Below, in pieces: positions 46,181-57,205 of a stretch of DNA of 64,000 nt. Source of the DNA: Theocolax elegans. Lineage: Eukaryota > Arthropoda > Insecta > Hymenoptera > Cerocephalidae. The notes below the pieces were generated by a model. It was not told the DNA's origin. It saw only the letters and a program-made list of their open reading frames with translations, and did not search any database. Every line of letters starts with the position of its first letter. Within the stretch, counting starts at the first letter, position 1. A program made the position numbers and the translations under genes. The stretch is from NCBI GenBank assembly GCA_026168455.1, contig CM047428.1, forward strand, positions 37,166,121-37,230,120. The letters are read 5' to 3'.

Positions 46181-46280
46181 NNNNNNNNNNNNNNNNNNNN
46201 NNNNNNNNNNNNNNNNNNNNNNNNNNNNNNNNNNNNNNNNNNNNNNNNNNNNNNNNNNNNNNNNNNNNNNNNNNNNNNNN
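46181..46280. other. Assembly gap (100 N)
   Basis: A run of exactly 100 N, the usual placeholder for a gap of unknown size. Order and distance across it are unproven. Confidence 0.99.
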
Positions 46281-46496
46281 GGTAAGTAGCATTCATACTA
46301 CCGCGCGTCCCCCCCTTCCCGAGTGTTTGAGTGTGTGAGTTCGGGAGTGTATTCGGGTACGCCGGTACCCGAATAGCGGAATCGGGGTCAAGTCAACCGC
46401 AGGCGAGGGTCTCGATCCGGTTGACTCCCGATGATTTCCCGGCCGAGTTCTCGTTCACAATAAACTAAGCACTGCAAAGATTTTTGAGAATGTTTA
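46281..46496. repeat. GC-rich piece with two stem-loops
   Basis: The perfect palindrome TATTCGGGTAC/GTACCCGAATA (46350-46360 and 46365-46375, 4-nt loop) is followed by arms AGTCAACCG and CGGTTGACT (about 46393-46424). AATAAA occurs near 46460. Composition differs from both sides. Origin unknown; an LTR fragment is possible. Confidence 0.45.
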
Positions 46497-48348
46497 TCTG
46501 CTCACCTATATCCTCCAGACGGAATTATTCCGATAGTATTTTTACGTAAAAAATTTTTTCTGAATACAATCGAGCAAGCTGATGTTATAGTGGTAGCTTC
46601 CGTAAATGGACATGTATTTCCAGATTTTAAAAATATTTTTCGAAATGCGATGCAAGCAAGTCTCAAAATCTCGACATCCATACAACAATATTCTACGATT
46701 TCTGTTTGAAAATTGAATTCATAAGACAGCAAAGTTTCATTATACCACGCGTAAAATGCCTTTCGTTCGCTACTCGACATGGAATCTAGCGCGTAATACT
46801 TTGGATCGGGTAAAGAACTAATGTAATTTTGATTTTCTACCGTATTAAATAAATGCGGAAAATAACCCTATTTGCGGAAGGAGGTAACGCAAATGCAGCC
46901 GGTAAAGCACTAAGTCTCATGTGGAAGTAATTCAAGCTATCGATAAATTTTGTTCATCCATATTGTATCATTATAATATTTTTACCATTTAAGATAACAT
47001 TTGGAATTAAAGACATATTCTCAACAATTTCACGAAGAATAAACTGCGCATCGAATGCTCGGGCATTATGAGCGATACAAATAATTTGACTAAATTCGGA
47101 ATTTTTTCTTATTGACAACACAATTCAATTTTTAACTGGATCTTTGCAAAAAATATATTCGTGTATTCCACATGTTGCACAATTTTCATGAATATCTGGT
47201 TTATGCATACAGTTATTGCAAAGTTGTTGAACTACACATAAAGTCGGTATATGTATTTGTATGTTGACGCGTTTCGAAATAAAAAAAAATGAACAGATTT
47301 TTCTTTGAAGATGTTATCGTACTTTAAACATGTTTAATTGGTTGAATATAGTACAAATCATTCACATTATGTTTTGAATGACATAAATTACAGTAATTTT
47401 GACCGCATTCATGTTTCCCTCTGTATACATTAAAAACTTTACAACAATTAGAGCACATTTTTACAACATCACACAATTTTTTATAATTTTTTTTATAACT
47501 ACCGTACCTTTTATGATTATCAAAACAATGTTGATTGTAAAATGTCCGACAGTATTAGAATGTCATTACACGTAACTGACGCATTACTTTCCGACGCACA
47601 AGGAGGTGACACAAGACGCCGAGCACACTTGACTGTACACTTATGCAAATTTATGTCTGTATATTTTTTATTGCAAAATTCACAAAAGAATCTTGATCAT
47701 ACTGCTGCAGTTAAATTTAAAATCATATCAAAATGTCGCGCGTTAGAGTCGTATAAAATATTGCCGACCATCGAAAAAACCAGGTACACCGTTTCCTAAA
47801 GTCTCATTATAGTAAATAACTATTGCTATATTTTTTTGTGCATAATGTTGTTGAAATAGCTGAATCTCATGAATTCCGCATCCTTCCAATGGAATATTAA
47901 CGTTTGATGATATAAGTTGATCAGCTTTTTGTTCCTGCATTTTTCGACGACCGTCTCGAATAATTTCCCATTCTTCGTGAGATTTTTCCGTCGACAATAA
48001 TTTTAAGTTAACAAATGCTTCTCCTACTACGAGAGCTCGAGGTAAACATTTATTATCACTATTTCTTATAGTTACAATCGAACGCATTCCTAAATTATTT
48101 AGTACAATTTTTTTTCTTGTTCCACCCTCACCGGTAGGTACGTCAACGAGAGATATTGTTAATATAAAGGTTTCATCTAATTGAAAACTTTCATTTTTTT
48201 GAGTCAATCCACTGATTAACGACCACAGATCATTTATAAGAAAATTATTGACAGGTCGGAATGATAGACCTGCTGGACCCTTGGTAAAATTCGTACGTAA
48301 CGCGGCTGACGCCCACCCATTACTTGTTATATTTTTCGTAATAAACAT
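46497..48348 (-). pseudogene. Polinton-type (protein-primed) DNA polymerase B, N-terminal and exonuclease part
   Basis: Minus-strand relic. The N-terminus (ATG at 48348) is intact for 201 codons (RTNFTKGPAGLSFRPVNNFL; CLPRALVVGEAF). A frameshifted cysteine-rich middle follows (CEFCNKKYTDINLHKC, CSNCCKVFNVYRGKHECG). The proofreading exonuclease then shows ExoI-like IAHNARAFDAQF near 47055, ExoII-like FIDSLNYFHMRLSALP near 46935 and ExoIII-like YCCMDVEIL near 46660. It ends at GIIPSGGYR at 46502, just before the polymerase palm. Stops and frameshifts mark it as dead. This DNA_pol_B_2 arrangement is known from Polintons/Mavericks and related insect DNA viruses; which source cannot be told. Confidence 0.8.
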
Positions 48349-49139
48349 TTATCTTATTATTAATAAATAGCTGACCCTTATTGACCTGCACGCTGATCCC
48401 CAGTGCAGCGTCACACTTTATAATGCTTAATTTGTGGTACACAAAATGATCTTGGCCATTATTTTTCTTAATCCTCGTGTAATGCAGAAAAAAAAGACTT
48501 GTATATTTTTAAATTGAAATAGTCAATTTTGAATTATAGAAGGTTAAAAATTAAGAAAAAATGTAAAAACTCTCTAAATTACCATTTTTGGTATTTAAAA
48601 ATTTACACCACCATATACAAAACATGTAAGCAAGGCAATCACAAATGTTACAGAAACAAAAAATTTACGAAATTGTCTTCAACTTCACCATCCCTATCTC
48701 GTAGTGCTCGACTCGTGTGATTCTCGCTTCGCTTCGCTCGGGAGACAAACTTCACACTCGTCGAGCTCATAATCATCAATCGTATTCTTAACTTCAGCGA
48801 GTTTCGCACACTCCGTTAAAAAAAGTAAAGTTCGATATAAGTGTGCGAAGGAAATGATAGTTGCGCGGATGTTTTGTTGCCCTTGCTACACTCAAACGAC
48901 ACTCGTGCACAAATCACTTCCTTCGTTCACTTGTATCTAAATGTACTATTATAAAAGTGTTTGTGTTGATAAACCGTTAACTATGTGAGGTAAAAAAATT
49001 CCTTTTCTCAGAAGGTTTCGACGGTTGATTATATTCGCGATGAACCTGCGAGGCGAGACACTCTCGGTGAGTCGATGAAATTTTCTCGCCTCGCAGGTAT
49101 CGAGCCATAGAGAATTCGAATGCAATTGCCTAATTTATT
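48349..49139. other. Interval with a 15-bp hairpin, no gene recognised
   Basis: A/T-rich at left and more mixed at right. Includes the dyad CTGCAC/GTGCAG near 48388-48407 and a perfect hairpin at 49044-49098. No coding is supported. Confidence 0.4.
49044..49098. repeat. Perfect 15-bp inverted repeat
   Basis: ACCTGCGAGGCGAGA (49044-49058) and its exact reverse complement (49084-49098) flank a 25-nt loop. Could be an element terminus or an RNA stem; no further evidence. Confidence 0.6.
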
Positions 49140-49162
49140 GTAGCAGGTTTTATATTAATTTT

Positions 49163-49783
49163 ACCAAATTTTTTTAGATATGTCCTTTTTTCTGACGAGG
49201 CTAAATTTTAGAGTGATGGAAAACTAAATAGACATAATTGTCATTATTGGTCCAGGGAAAATCCTCGTTCGTACATAACTGTGCATCACCAAAGGCGTTG
49301 GAGTCCTATGGTATGGTGCGGAATTGTAAATGAATATTTAATCGGACCTGATTTTTTTGAGGAAAATGTAGACCAACATACTTATTTACGGCTAAAGAGT
49401 TGAACTACCTGGATGTCGATCTACAAACGCATCAAAGAATGTGGCTCCAGCAGGACGGTGCAACACTACATTTCGCTTTAATCGTGCGAAACTTTTTAAA
49501 TCAACATTGCAATGGCAGATGGATTGGACGAGGAGGTCCAGTTAACTGGCGTGCTTGTTCACCAGATCTAACGTCTCCAGATTTTTATTTATGGGGTTAC
49601 TTAAACAATGTTGTTTTTCAAGAACGGCCAACAACTAGAGCAGATATGCAGGATCGCATTCGTCGAACATGCGCGGCATTACCAAGAGAGATATCGCTCA
49701 GAACCGTTCTGCATTTTCAGAGGTGTTTAAATTTATGCCTTCAAGCAAATGAACGCAATTTTGAACATTTTCTTCGAGGTTAA
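49163..49783 (+). pseudogene. mariner-superfamily transposase relic, catalytic part
   Basis: Plus-strand remains of the catalytic domain in broken frames. First aspartate in VLFSDEAKF (about 49170), a NRHNCHYW block and a VWCGIV block, then an open frame 49400-49783. That frame holds the second aspartate in LQQDGATLHFA, the RWIGRGGPVNW block and the third aspartate region CSPDLTSPDFYLWGY. The N-terminal DNA-binding region is absent and an in-frame stop lies near 49214. It belongs to the same family as the transposase at 58323-59410. Confidence 0.8.
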
Positions 49784-50798
49784 ATTCCTTATGTAGAATT
49801 GTGAGAGGCAAGGGGACTCACGTTAATCAAGTACCCAAAAAGAAACAGAACTTACTACATCCACGCCGTTGTTTCTGGGTAACGCTAAAAGTAAGATTTT
49901 TAACTTGACAAAACTGTTTCTTAGATAGTTTCTTTTTTAACATTAAAGAAATTCGCTTAGGGAATAGGGTATCCCCGTATGGTGAAAATGGTCAGTCATT
50001 GGCGCCCCATTGAGCCTGGTAAATAATAAAACATTCAAAGAAAAGCTCGTGGATGGATGTTTAACAGTTAACTATTGACTAATTTTGTCGAAGTTGCAAA
50101 TGCCAGCTTCCAGTACCATTTTGGGAGTAAGTTTTACCTGCTCTATCCCATTCCAAAACTCAAAGCAGATTAAAATCTCAAAGCAGAGATTTTAATTTAC
50201 ATAAAATAACTCTGACCTTCAAAAGACCTTGAAAATGAAGTCAAAGGTTAAAACCAATTCCGTTAAAAGATGTTCCCCATCGTTCTTTGCAACTTTTCGC
50301 TGAATTATTTTCTGATAACTAACGTAGATTCGGAGAAATTTAGGTGGGGTTATTAAATTGGGCTTTAACCTTTATTTGAACTTGAAAAAGTTTAATAAAT
50401 GATCCAAATAAAAAAGTAACCATTAAATAACCATTAAGTTAACCATTAAATAACCATTAAGTTAACCATTAAATAACCATTAAATTACAGGTTCCATGGC
50501 ATTTGACTTTGAAATGGCTTCTGAAGGTCACGGAAAAAAATTTCAAAATACCGTTTCGGACGTAAAATTTTTCGCTCTTTCCAAATCTGGTGTCAATAAT
50601 AGGGATCCTTATTTTAAAAAAACAAAAAAAAATCACTATGACTTTCAAATAACCTTGAAAATAAAGTTCAAGGTCAAAACCAATCTTGCCAAAAGATGTC
50701 CCCCATCATCCTCTACAACTTTTCCCTGAACCATTTTTTCATAGCTAGCGTAGATTCCGAGAAATTTGGGTGGGGCGATTAAAATGGGTCACTGTGTA
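49784..50798 (+). mobile_element. 3' arm of the mariner-type relic, with internal duplication
   Basis: Diverged relative of the long arms at 57445-58170 and 60224-60782, sharing GTGAGAGGCAAGGGGACTC, GTTGTTTCTGGGTAACGC and CGGACGTAAAATTTTTCGC. It ends with CACTGTGTA near 50798, a candidate terminal repeat next to TA. A block of about 150 bp occurs twice (about 50210-50370 and 50640-50790). A 23-bp minisatellite AACCATTAAATAACCATTAAGTT lies between them at 50420-50487. Confidence 0.65.
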
Positions 50799-50945
50799 TA
50801 AAGAATGAGCATTAGATAAACATAGATCAAGAAGGTGAGAAAAAGCACTTCATTGTTTTTCGTACTAATTCTGTTATAGATAATTGTCTATTGATATTAT
50901 CAATACTACCCATATTTTTACTGTAGTCCTGAACAAATGTTGGTT

Positions 50946-52212
50946 TTATAATGTCTTCTTTTGCTTGATAATCTTTTTTCCACTTGCGCAGAATTCAAGT
51001 TCATGTACACTTGTAAGCATACAAACACTACGTTTATCTTCCCATTTGAGTGTCATCCAAATATAATAATGAGCGACTTGTACATTACCTGATTCTAATT
51101 TGTATATAAAATGACCCTTATAAAATTGAAATGGTAAAATGTGAGTTACAATATTGCCAGTAATGCCCATGTCAAACTTTTGATAATCCGTATCTGCACC
51201 AATATAAACAACAAACTCTAATAAGAATACAGTCTCACAAACTATAATCATGAAAAGTTCAATGCCTAAACGATTTATCTTTAAAGGAATATATTGTTTG
51301 AACCGAGGCCTACCCTCGGTCAGATATAACAATATATCTGATATACAGCAGAAATTTTCGTCGTGTATACATCTGTTTGACGTTTCCTCGTGTTTAGAAT
51401 GAGGAAAAAGAAGCGAAAATTTAAATCTACTTGCGGCGAAATAATATTGTAAACATTGTACGATATTGATATTAGAAGTCTGAAGAGGGTAGCATTGTCT
51501 ACCGAAACGTTACGAAAAAAGAAAAATGTATTAAAATTTCTTTTTTACCTTCACCTTTGACTTGGGAAGATCGATAAATTCTATTCAACTGATATTAAAA
51601 AATACCAAGTGATAAAATCAAAATTTCAACATGAACGAAGCCTACCTTTTCATAGTAACAGACTTTCATCTATACACAAACTTTTTTCTGGAGTGATAGG
51701 TGTTGAAAATTTACTTTGCAGGTAATCAATTACTGACTTTATTTTTGTTAAATCGCGAGACATTATTTGAGAAAAAATTTGAAGTATGCAGTAAGAGATC
51801 TGTAGACCAATAATCTTTCAATTACCTTTTCGTATATGACCCATTAGAATCGAAAGACCAAGAAATTTTTTAAGTTCATCTTCTGTAAAAGGATTCCAAG
51901 ATTTTGTATGTGTTTATCGTTTTCCATTATCTTGAGTTTCATGACGATTTGTCTCATCTACAATCAATTGAAGTTATGATGAATTAAAAAAATAATTTAG
52001 ATAATCGATTGGATTAATTTCTGACATACAAATACTCGGATTTGTTTTTTAATTACCTTCGAAATCTTTCATTGACGGATAAAAATACGCGTCGTGAAAA
52101 TTCTACTTTCATAATAATTATGTTCAAAATTAATGTCATCAATTTCTTCATTTTCTACGTTTTCTTCTACCTCTGCTTCGGGTTCCTTATAACTCTAACC
52201 ATCAATTTCCAT
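50946..52212 (-). pseudogene. piggyBac-type transposase relic
   Basis: Minus-strand pieces in order: acidic N-terminus (EAEVEENVENEEIDDINF, about 52120-52180), WNPFTEDELKKFLGLSILMG (about 51840-51900), the first catalytic region CIDESLLL (about 51665) and, after an insertion of about 310 bp, a 128-codon frame. That frame includes GRPRFKQYIPLKINRLGIELF, LLEFVVYIG, ITGNIVTHILPFQFYKGHF and LKWEDKRSVCMLT. These match DDE_Tnp_1_7, the piggyBac core. Stops (TGA after CIDESLLL; near 52195) and frameshifts show decay. The aspartate expected in the LFMIIVCET block appears replaced (CET). Confidence 0.75.
51325..51645. mobile_element. Short insertion splitting the piggyBac relic
   Basis: Lies between the two halves of the transposase, which are normally adjacent (KGRL then RFKQYIP). 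GCCTACC occurs at both edges and may be a target duplication. It contains TCTGAAGAGGGTAGC followed by TACCGAAACGTTACG, a hairpin-like motif often seen near ends of insect retroelements. No coding. Confidence 0.5.
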
Positions 52213-52751
52213 TTTATCAAAGATAAGATAATCTGATGTAATATTTATATAACAACATCAAAAAACTTATAATAATACAACAAGTAAATGTGTACGTGTC
52301 CTATAAGAATTCTAATCGTAATATATTATGAATCAACTGTATTGATCTGCTACGAATTTAGTACAATCCAACTGCAATAAATGTTAAACCTCTATAAGAA
52401 AAAAAGTACTTACTTTATTGTAAATACTTATAATTATTTATATTTTAGACCTTGGATCTACATAGATAATAAAATGAATTTTTCGATACGCAGTATTACT
52501 TCAAACATACAATTAGCGCATCAAACAATGCGGACATTTCAGGGATAAAATATCGAAAAAAAAATTTTGACTTCAAAGTAGCAATTTTCAAGGTCAAGAA
52601 TCCTTTCAGGAATTTTTTCATTATTTTTTTTCAAACTAAGCGCATCAATAAATATAGGTATTCACTCTTTGCAGCTAAAATACTAAAAAATATATATTTG
52701 ACCATGAAATGATAATTTTGAAGGTCAAAGGCCTCTTTTGGATTTGTTAAA

Positions 52752-52793
<42 letters not shown>

Positions 52794-53382
52794 CATATAT
52801 TGAAGCTTACATAGCAAAAAAAATTGACTTTGAAATGATGATTTTAAGGTCAAGGACACCTTTAAAACTTTTTTATACTATTTTTCTGTTATTAAGCATA
52901 TCAGTTTCACCTTAAAACAATCAAATAGTTTGTGTTCGTTGGGTGATCGAAAATCGACCATCCCCGTCCTCTAAAGGTTAATAATATAAAACTTTTTTCC
53001 ATTGTGCACAATACGCGTTTTTGAAGATTTTTGACGTCTGAGTCTTACAAAGATTGGTACGTAATATTTATGTATTCGATGTTCTACAAATATCTTGAAT
53101 TGTTTTTAACTGATGGGCTTTAATTTCCAGAGTAGCTTTCTCATGCTGCGAGATGCTTATGATTCTACTTGTAGATATATCGCACGTATCAATTCAAGTT
53201 ATAGCACCATTTATAATTGCGCATTAACGATTTCGTAGCATTATCTTCAAATGTACTAATTCTACATGAAACCCTGAAATGGATCATATGTTCATCTCAA
53301 AATAACAAAACTTTTTCCTATTGAATACTTTTTGATTTGAGACGAATTTTTTAAGCTAAATATATAAATACATTTTAAATAA
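52213..53382. other. piggyBac 5' region, microsatellite and A/T-rich flank
   Basis: Non-coding A/T-rich sequence up to the TTAA at 52978, including an (AT)n tract at about 52753-52787 and several AAGGTCAA motifs (52589, 52720, 52836). 52982-53382 is A/T-rich flank. Its last 40 bases (GAGACGAATTTTTTAAGC, then ATATATAAATACA) resemble 61850-61885 beyond the solo LTR. Confidence 0.5.
52958..52981. other. piggyBac 5' terminus with TTAA target
   Basis: On the minus strand TTAACCTTTAGAGGACGGGG: the TTAA target (52978-52981) followed by a C-starting terminus, upstream of the N-terminus of the piggyBac relic and correctly oriented. The other terminus was not found; the left side runs into the mariner-type relic. 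Confidence 0.55.
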
Positions 53383-55132
53383 TGTGAGGTAAAGCTCACA
53401 CCGCTGTTAATTTATAATTTACAATTATGGAGGCAAGCCTTGTCGAGGGGACATACCTGAAAGAAGAAAGAGAGATATTAATATATATATAGTTAATTTA
53501 TAAGGTTAGCGTAGAAAAAATATATATGTGAGATAGTATTAAGAATAAAATACCATACCTTTGAGGCGATGAGTCCAGGGTGATCCAACGATGCTATCTC
53601 TGCGAGACCTGTACTTGGAGGCGATGAGTCTTGGGTACTGCCCATGGATGTTCCATTCCCCTTCGCGGCAATGAGTCCTTGGTGATCCTTGTGGTCCTGG
53701 GTCCGCTCCTTGGTAGTGTTGGTTACCTGAAAGGTTAATAATAAGTAAACTAGAACATATAAGGTTAGGATAAGATGATTTACAGAGGGATAAAGTATAG
53801 CAGCAATAGGGAAGTCATGTATAGGATATGGAAATAGAGGTTAAGAAAGAAGTAAACACCGGCTACGAATCCTGGCCCGAGCCATTCTCGTCACCGATAT
53901 TTTAGCAAGTAAAGGGGAGTAACTAAGAGGATTTTTATTAATTTGTTGAGGAAATTGGAGGATTGGAAAAGGGAAGGAGTAAAGTAAACAAGAAGGAACG
54001 ATACCACCATACCGCTACCGTTGTCCAACCATGTTTCCCACGTAGATCCAATACATCTCCCGACGACCTGGTGATGAGGAACGAAAGCAGCCACGAAGAC
54101 GATGATTCAACCGGCGCACTTGACACACACAAAAATAAGGAAAACCCGTTCGCGACCATGTCAACAAAAGTCGCCCGACTCGCGTGCAATATACTCGGCT
54201 GTCTGCTCGTACACTAGGGTCAGCGCGGCAGAGAGGGGGCGGCGCTCGCTTCTCTCGCGTATGCACGCCGCGGCACATGGCGGCGCACCGAGGAGGAGAA
54301 CGACGGAATGAGCGGGAAGTAGCCACATACAACGTGTGTGTACGAGAGAGAAGGAAAACACACCTGTTGCATTGGTGGAGGCGCAAGTCGGTTTCTCAGC
54401 AGAATACGGGTTATTTCGCTATCCCGTCACTGAGAAGATGGAGATTGGCACAGGAATAGATGGCGCGAACGGCGGTAATAATTATCTACCTAATCTATCC
54501 AAAGAATATTATTGGTAGACGAAACAAGGAAGAAGATGACTATTAGCGCCGCGTTACGACGAACTACGAGGACGAGCTGGATACTACGAGTCCCGATCGT
54601 CATTGGTAGCCGGATAGCCTAGTAGAGCACACCGAGCAATTTTCTCATATTGACACGTCCCGCGAATTATATTCTGTTCGTTTAAGGATTAGGAAGTGTT
54701 TTATCGTTTTATACCGGAATTTGTATGTTTGTAGAGTCGGATAAATTAATTAATAGTACGACATTATCGGTAATCGGAAGATCGGGCCAGCTTTGCGGAA
54801 ATTTACATTGTAAAATTAATTGCGTGGATTAAGATTGTAACGGTGATCACCCGTAGTGTCAAAGGTAGAAACAGTTAATTTTGAAGTAATAAACTTGTCC
54901 TCGAATTTAATATACTTGAATTGTTGAGTTTCTTTTGATTTATCAAACCTGTACCTCAATAAATTATTGTCATACGTATTCGAAGGAGACAAATTTCGTC
55001 GTTGGTTTCGCCACCTCCGTATTGGCGTTGGAGCCACGTCCTCAGGAGTTGAACCGGGAAAATCATTTATTACTAGGTAAGACCTGCGCCCAGAAAAAAA
55101 TATAAATACAGTCTCTACCGGATTGAATATGC

Positions 55133-55167
<35 letters not shown>

Positions 55168-55282
55168 GGGTGGTTCTCTGTGACATCGAAGATGAAAATA
55201 ATAAATATTGCTATAACTGTGGGAATATGTTTTAGAGGTATCCAGTAGTTCTCCTGAATTTTTTCAGATTTTTCCCGGGTCA

Positions 55283-55483
55283 TTATTTTAAGTTAAAGAG
55301 AGTCAAAGTTGACATTTTAGCACTTTTTTGCATTATATGCCCATTTTCATGAATTTTTAGCTCCCAGGGGATGCATTTTTCACTAAAAACATAAGCATGA
55401 CTTTTTTTGTAAAATTTTCCGAACTTTTCATTAAAAATACTTTTAAAAATATAAATGTATGCTGTCACACTCTTGTAAGCCAT
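55283..55483 (-). CDS. 66-codon frame in the left foldback arm, function unknown
   Basis: Minus-strand frame starting MAYKSVTAYIYIFKSIF and ending LTLFNLK. The right arm has the same frame at 61310-61510 with one residue changed (Ala for Thr). By eye this block differs at about one base in 201, less than the adjoining 250 bases (about eight). No domain is recognised. It could be a short exon of the parental transposon gene or chance openness. Confidence 0.25.
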   Translation of the reverse strand: MAYKSVTAYIYIFKSIFNEKFGKFYKKSHAYVFSEKCIPWELKIHENGHIMQKSAKMSTLTLFNLK

Positions 55484-55709
55484 TTAAACCTTAAATAGTG
55501 AAAATCAGCAATTCTGCTCCGGACTCTGGTAACCTAATACTGTCTAAAAGATGTCTTTTTATAGTCAGAAACTGCCTAAAAATTTCCAGAGTGGGTCTAA
55601 ATCATTAAGATCACTTATGGTCAAAATATCCGGGAAAAGTGCCCGAAATATTAATAGAAATGTATATTTGTTGCCTTATAACGATGAATCTATTAGCATG
55701 AGCATTGCA

Positions 55710-55790
55710 AAAAAATTTGTGCACTTACCTTGGAGTGGTAGAAAAGTATCTTCGCTTGTTTCAGTATCCATCTAATCCCCTGTAAGCTGC
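55710..55790 (-). other. Exon-like start with splice donor in left foldback arm
   Basis: On the minus strand: TTTTAGCAGCTTACAG, then GGGATTAG and ATGGATACTGAAACAAGC, ending CCAAG before GTAAGTGC. It would encode MDTETSEDTFLPLQ and then splice. The right arm carries the same at 61005-61070. In both arms it reads from the centre of the element outward. Confidence 0.4.
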
Positions 55791-55984
55791 TAAAAATACA
55801 AATATTATTATACAAATGTAAAAAATTAATTTTTAAACATTTATAATGCTGAATTTTTAGTTTTACATCCCTTACAAGAATTATAATACTAATCTGAAGG
55901 ATGATTATAAATATATAAACATCATTATTACAATAACCGAATATACGTATTTAATACAAAAGATATATAAATAAATCGGATATA

Positions 55985-56781
55985 CAGGGTGTCCCAAAAG
56001 TATGGACACACCTGAATATCTCGGAAAATAAGGGTGCTAGGAAAAAACTTTCAATATAAAAGCTTTAGGAAATCAAACGATGCATCTGATGGTGACCTTC
56101 AATTCGACCTTAAGCTTGACCTTCAAGGTTATTTGAAGGTCAAAGAGATTTTTTTAAATGGGAACCCCTATTTTTGACACCGGATTCAGAAAGAGCGAAA
56201 AATTTTACGTTCAAAGCGATGGTTTTCAATTTGTTAGAATGACCTTCAAAAGGTAAAATGAAGGTTAAATATTGAAAAATCGTAAACAAGCTATTTTCTT
56301 TGAACTTTTTCGGATTTGTGGGCGAATAAATGTCAGAGTAGATTTTGGGATTAATAACCTTGAGTATCTCGACCTTGGAGTTAATTTCAAGGTCATTCAA
56401 AGGTCAAAGTAATTTTTTATGGACAGCCTTATTTCTGACACCGGATTCAAAGAGAGCGGAAAACGTAATACCAGAAATGATATTTTACAGTTTTTCGTTG
56501 TGAACATGAGAAAGTTAATTGAAGGTTAAATTTCATAAACACTTAGAAACTATTGTCGTAAATTTACTAACCTTACTTTAGCGCTACCCAGAAACAACGA
56601 CGTGGACGTAGTAAGTTCTGTTTCCTTTGGGGTGCTTGATTAACGTGAGGTCCCCTTTCCTCTCACGATGGGGAGCTTGCTTAACGTGAGTCCCCTTGCC
56701 TCTCACGATTGACGTGATTGTCTAGCCGGTGAAGGCAAGACAGGCTGATGTCCGGCCGGTGAAGGCAAGACAGGCTGGTGT
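55985..56781. repeat. Extra copy of the mariner-type left arm (duplicate of 57445-58241)
   Basis: Starts TACAGGGTGTCCC like the arm at 57443. It is identical by eye until about 56390, then carries scattered single-base indels. With 56782-57444 it forms a duplicated unit of about 1450 bp (55325-56775 against 56782-58241). Confidence 0.8.
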
Positions 56782-57205
56782 CATTTTGGCTATATGCCCA
56801 TTTCAGAATTTTAGCTCCCAGGGATGCATTTTTCACTTAACAACAGTAAGCATGACTTTTTTTTGTAAAATTTTCCGCACTTTTCAATTAAAATACTTTT
56901 AAACAATATAAATGTATGCTGTCACACTCTTGTAAGCCATTTTAAACCTTAAATAGTTGAACATCAGCAATTCTGCTTATTCCGGACTCTGGTAAACCTA
57001 TACTGTCTAAAAGATGTCTTTTTATAGTCCAGAAACTGCCATAAAAATTGTCCAGAGTGGGCTCAATCATAAGATCCTTATGGCAAAATATCCGGGAAAG
57101 TGTCCGGAAATATTAATAGAAATGATATATTTGTGCTTATAACGATGAATCTATTAGCATGAGCATTGCAAAAAAATTTGTGCACTTACCTTGAGTGGTA
57201 GAAAA
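56390..57205. other. Error-like block of single-base indels
   Basis: Against its duplicate, this stretch has many one-base insertions and deletions, often in homopolymers (for example GTGAGGTCCCC for GTGAGTCCCC, GTGATTGTC for GTGATGTC, AACAACAGTAAGC for AAAAACATAAGC). Sequence on both sides is indel-free. The pattern fits uncorrected long-read sequence at a join. Confidence 0.65.

Noticed and set aside
48529..48720. 63-codon plus frame upstream of the PolB relic
   Set aside because: Lysine- and asparagine-rich A/T-driven frame with no similarity to known proteins and no context.
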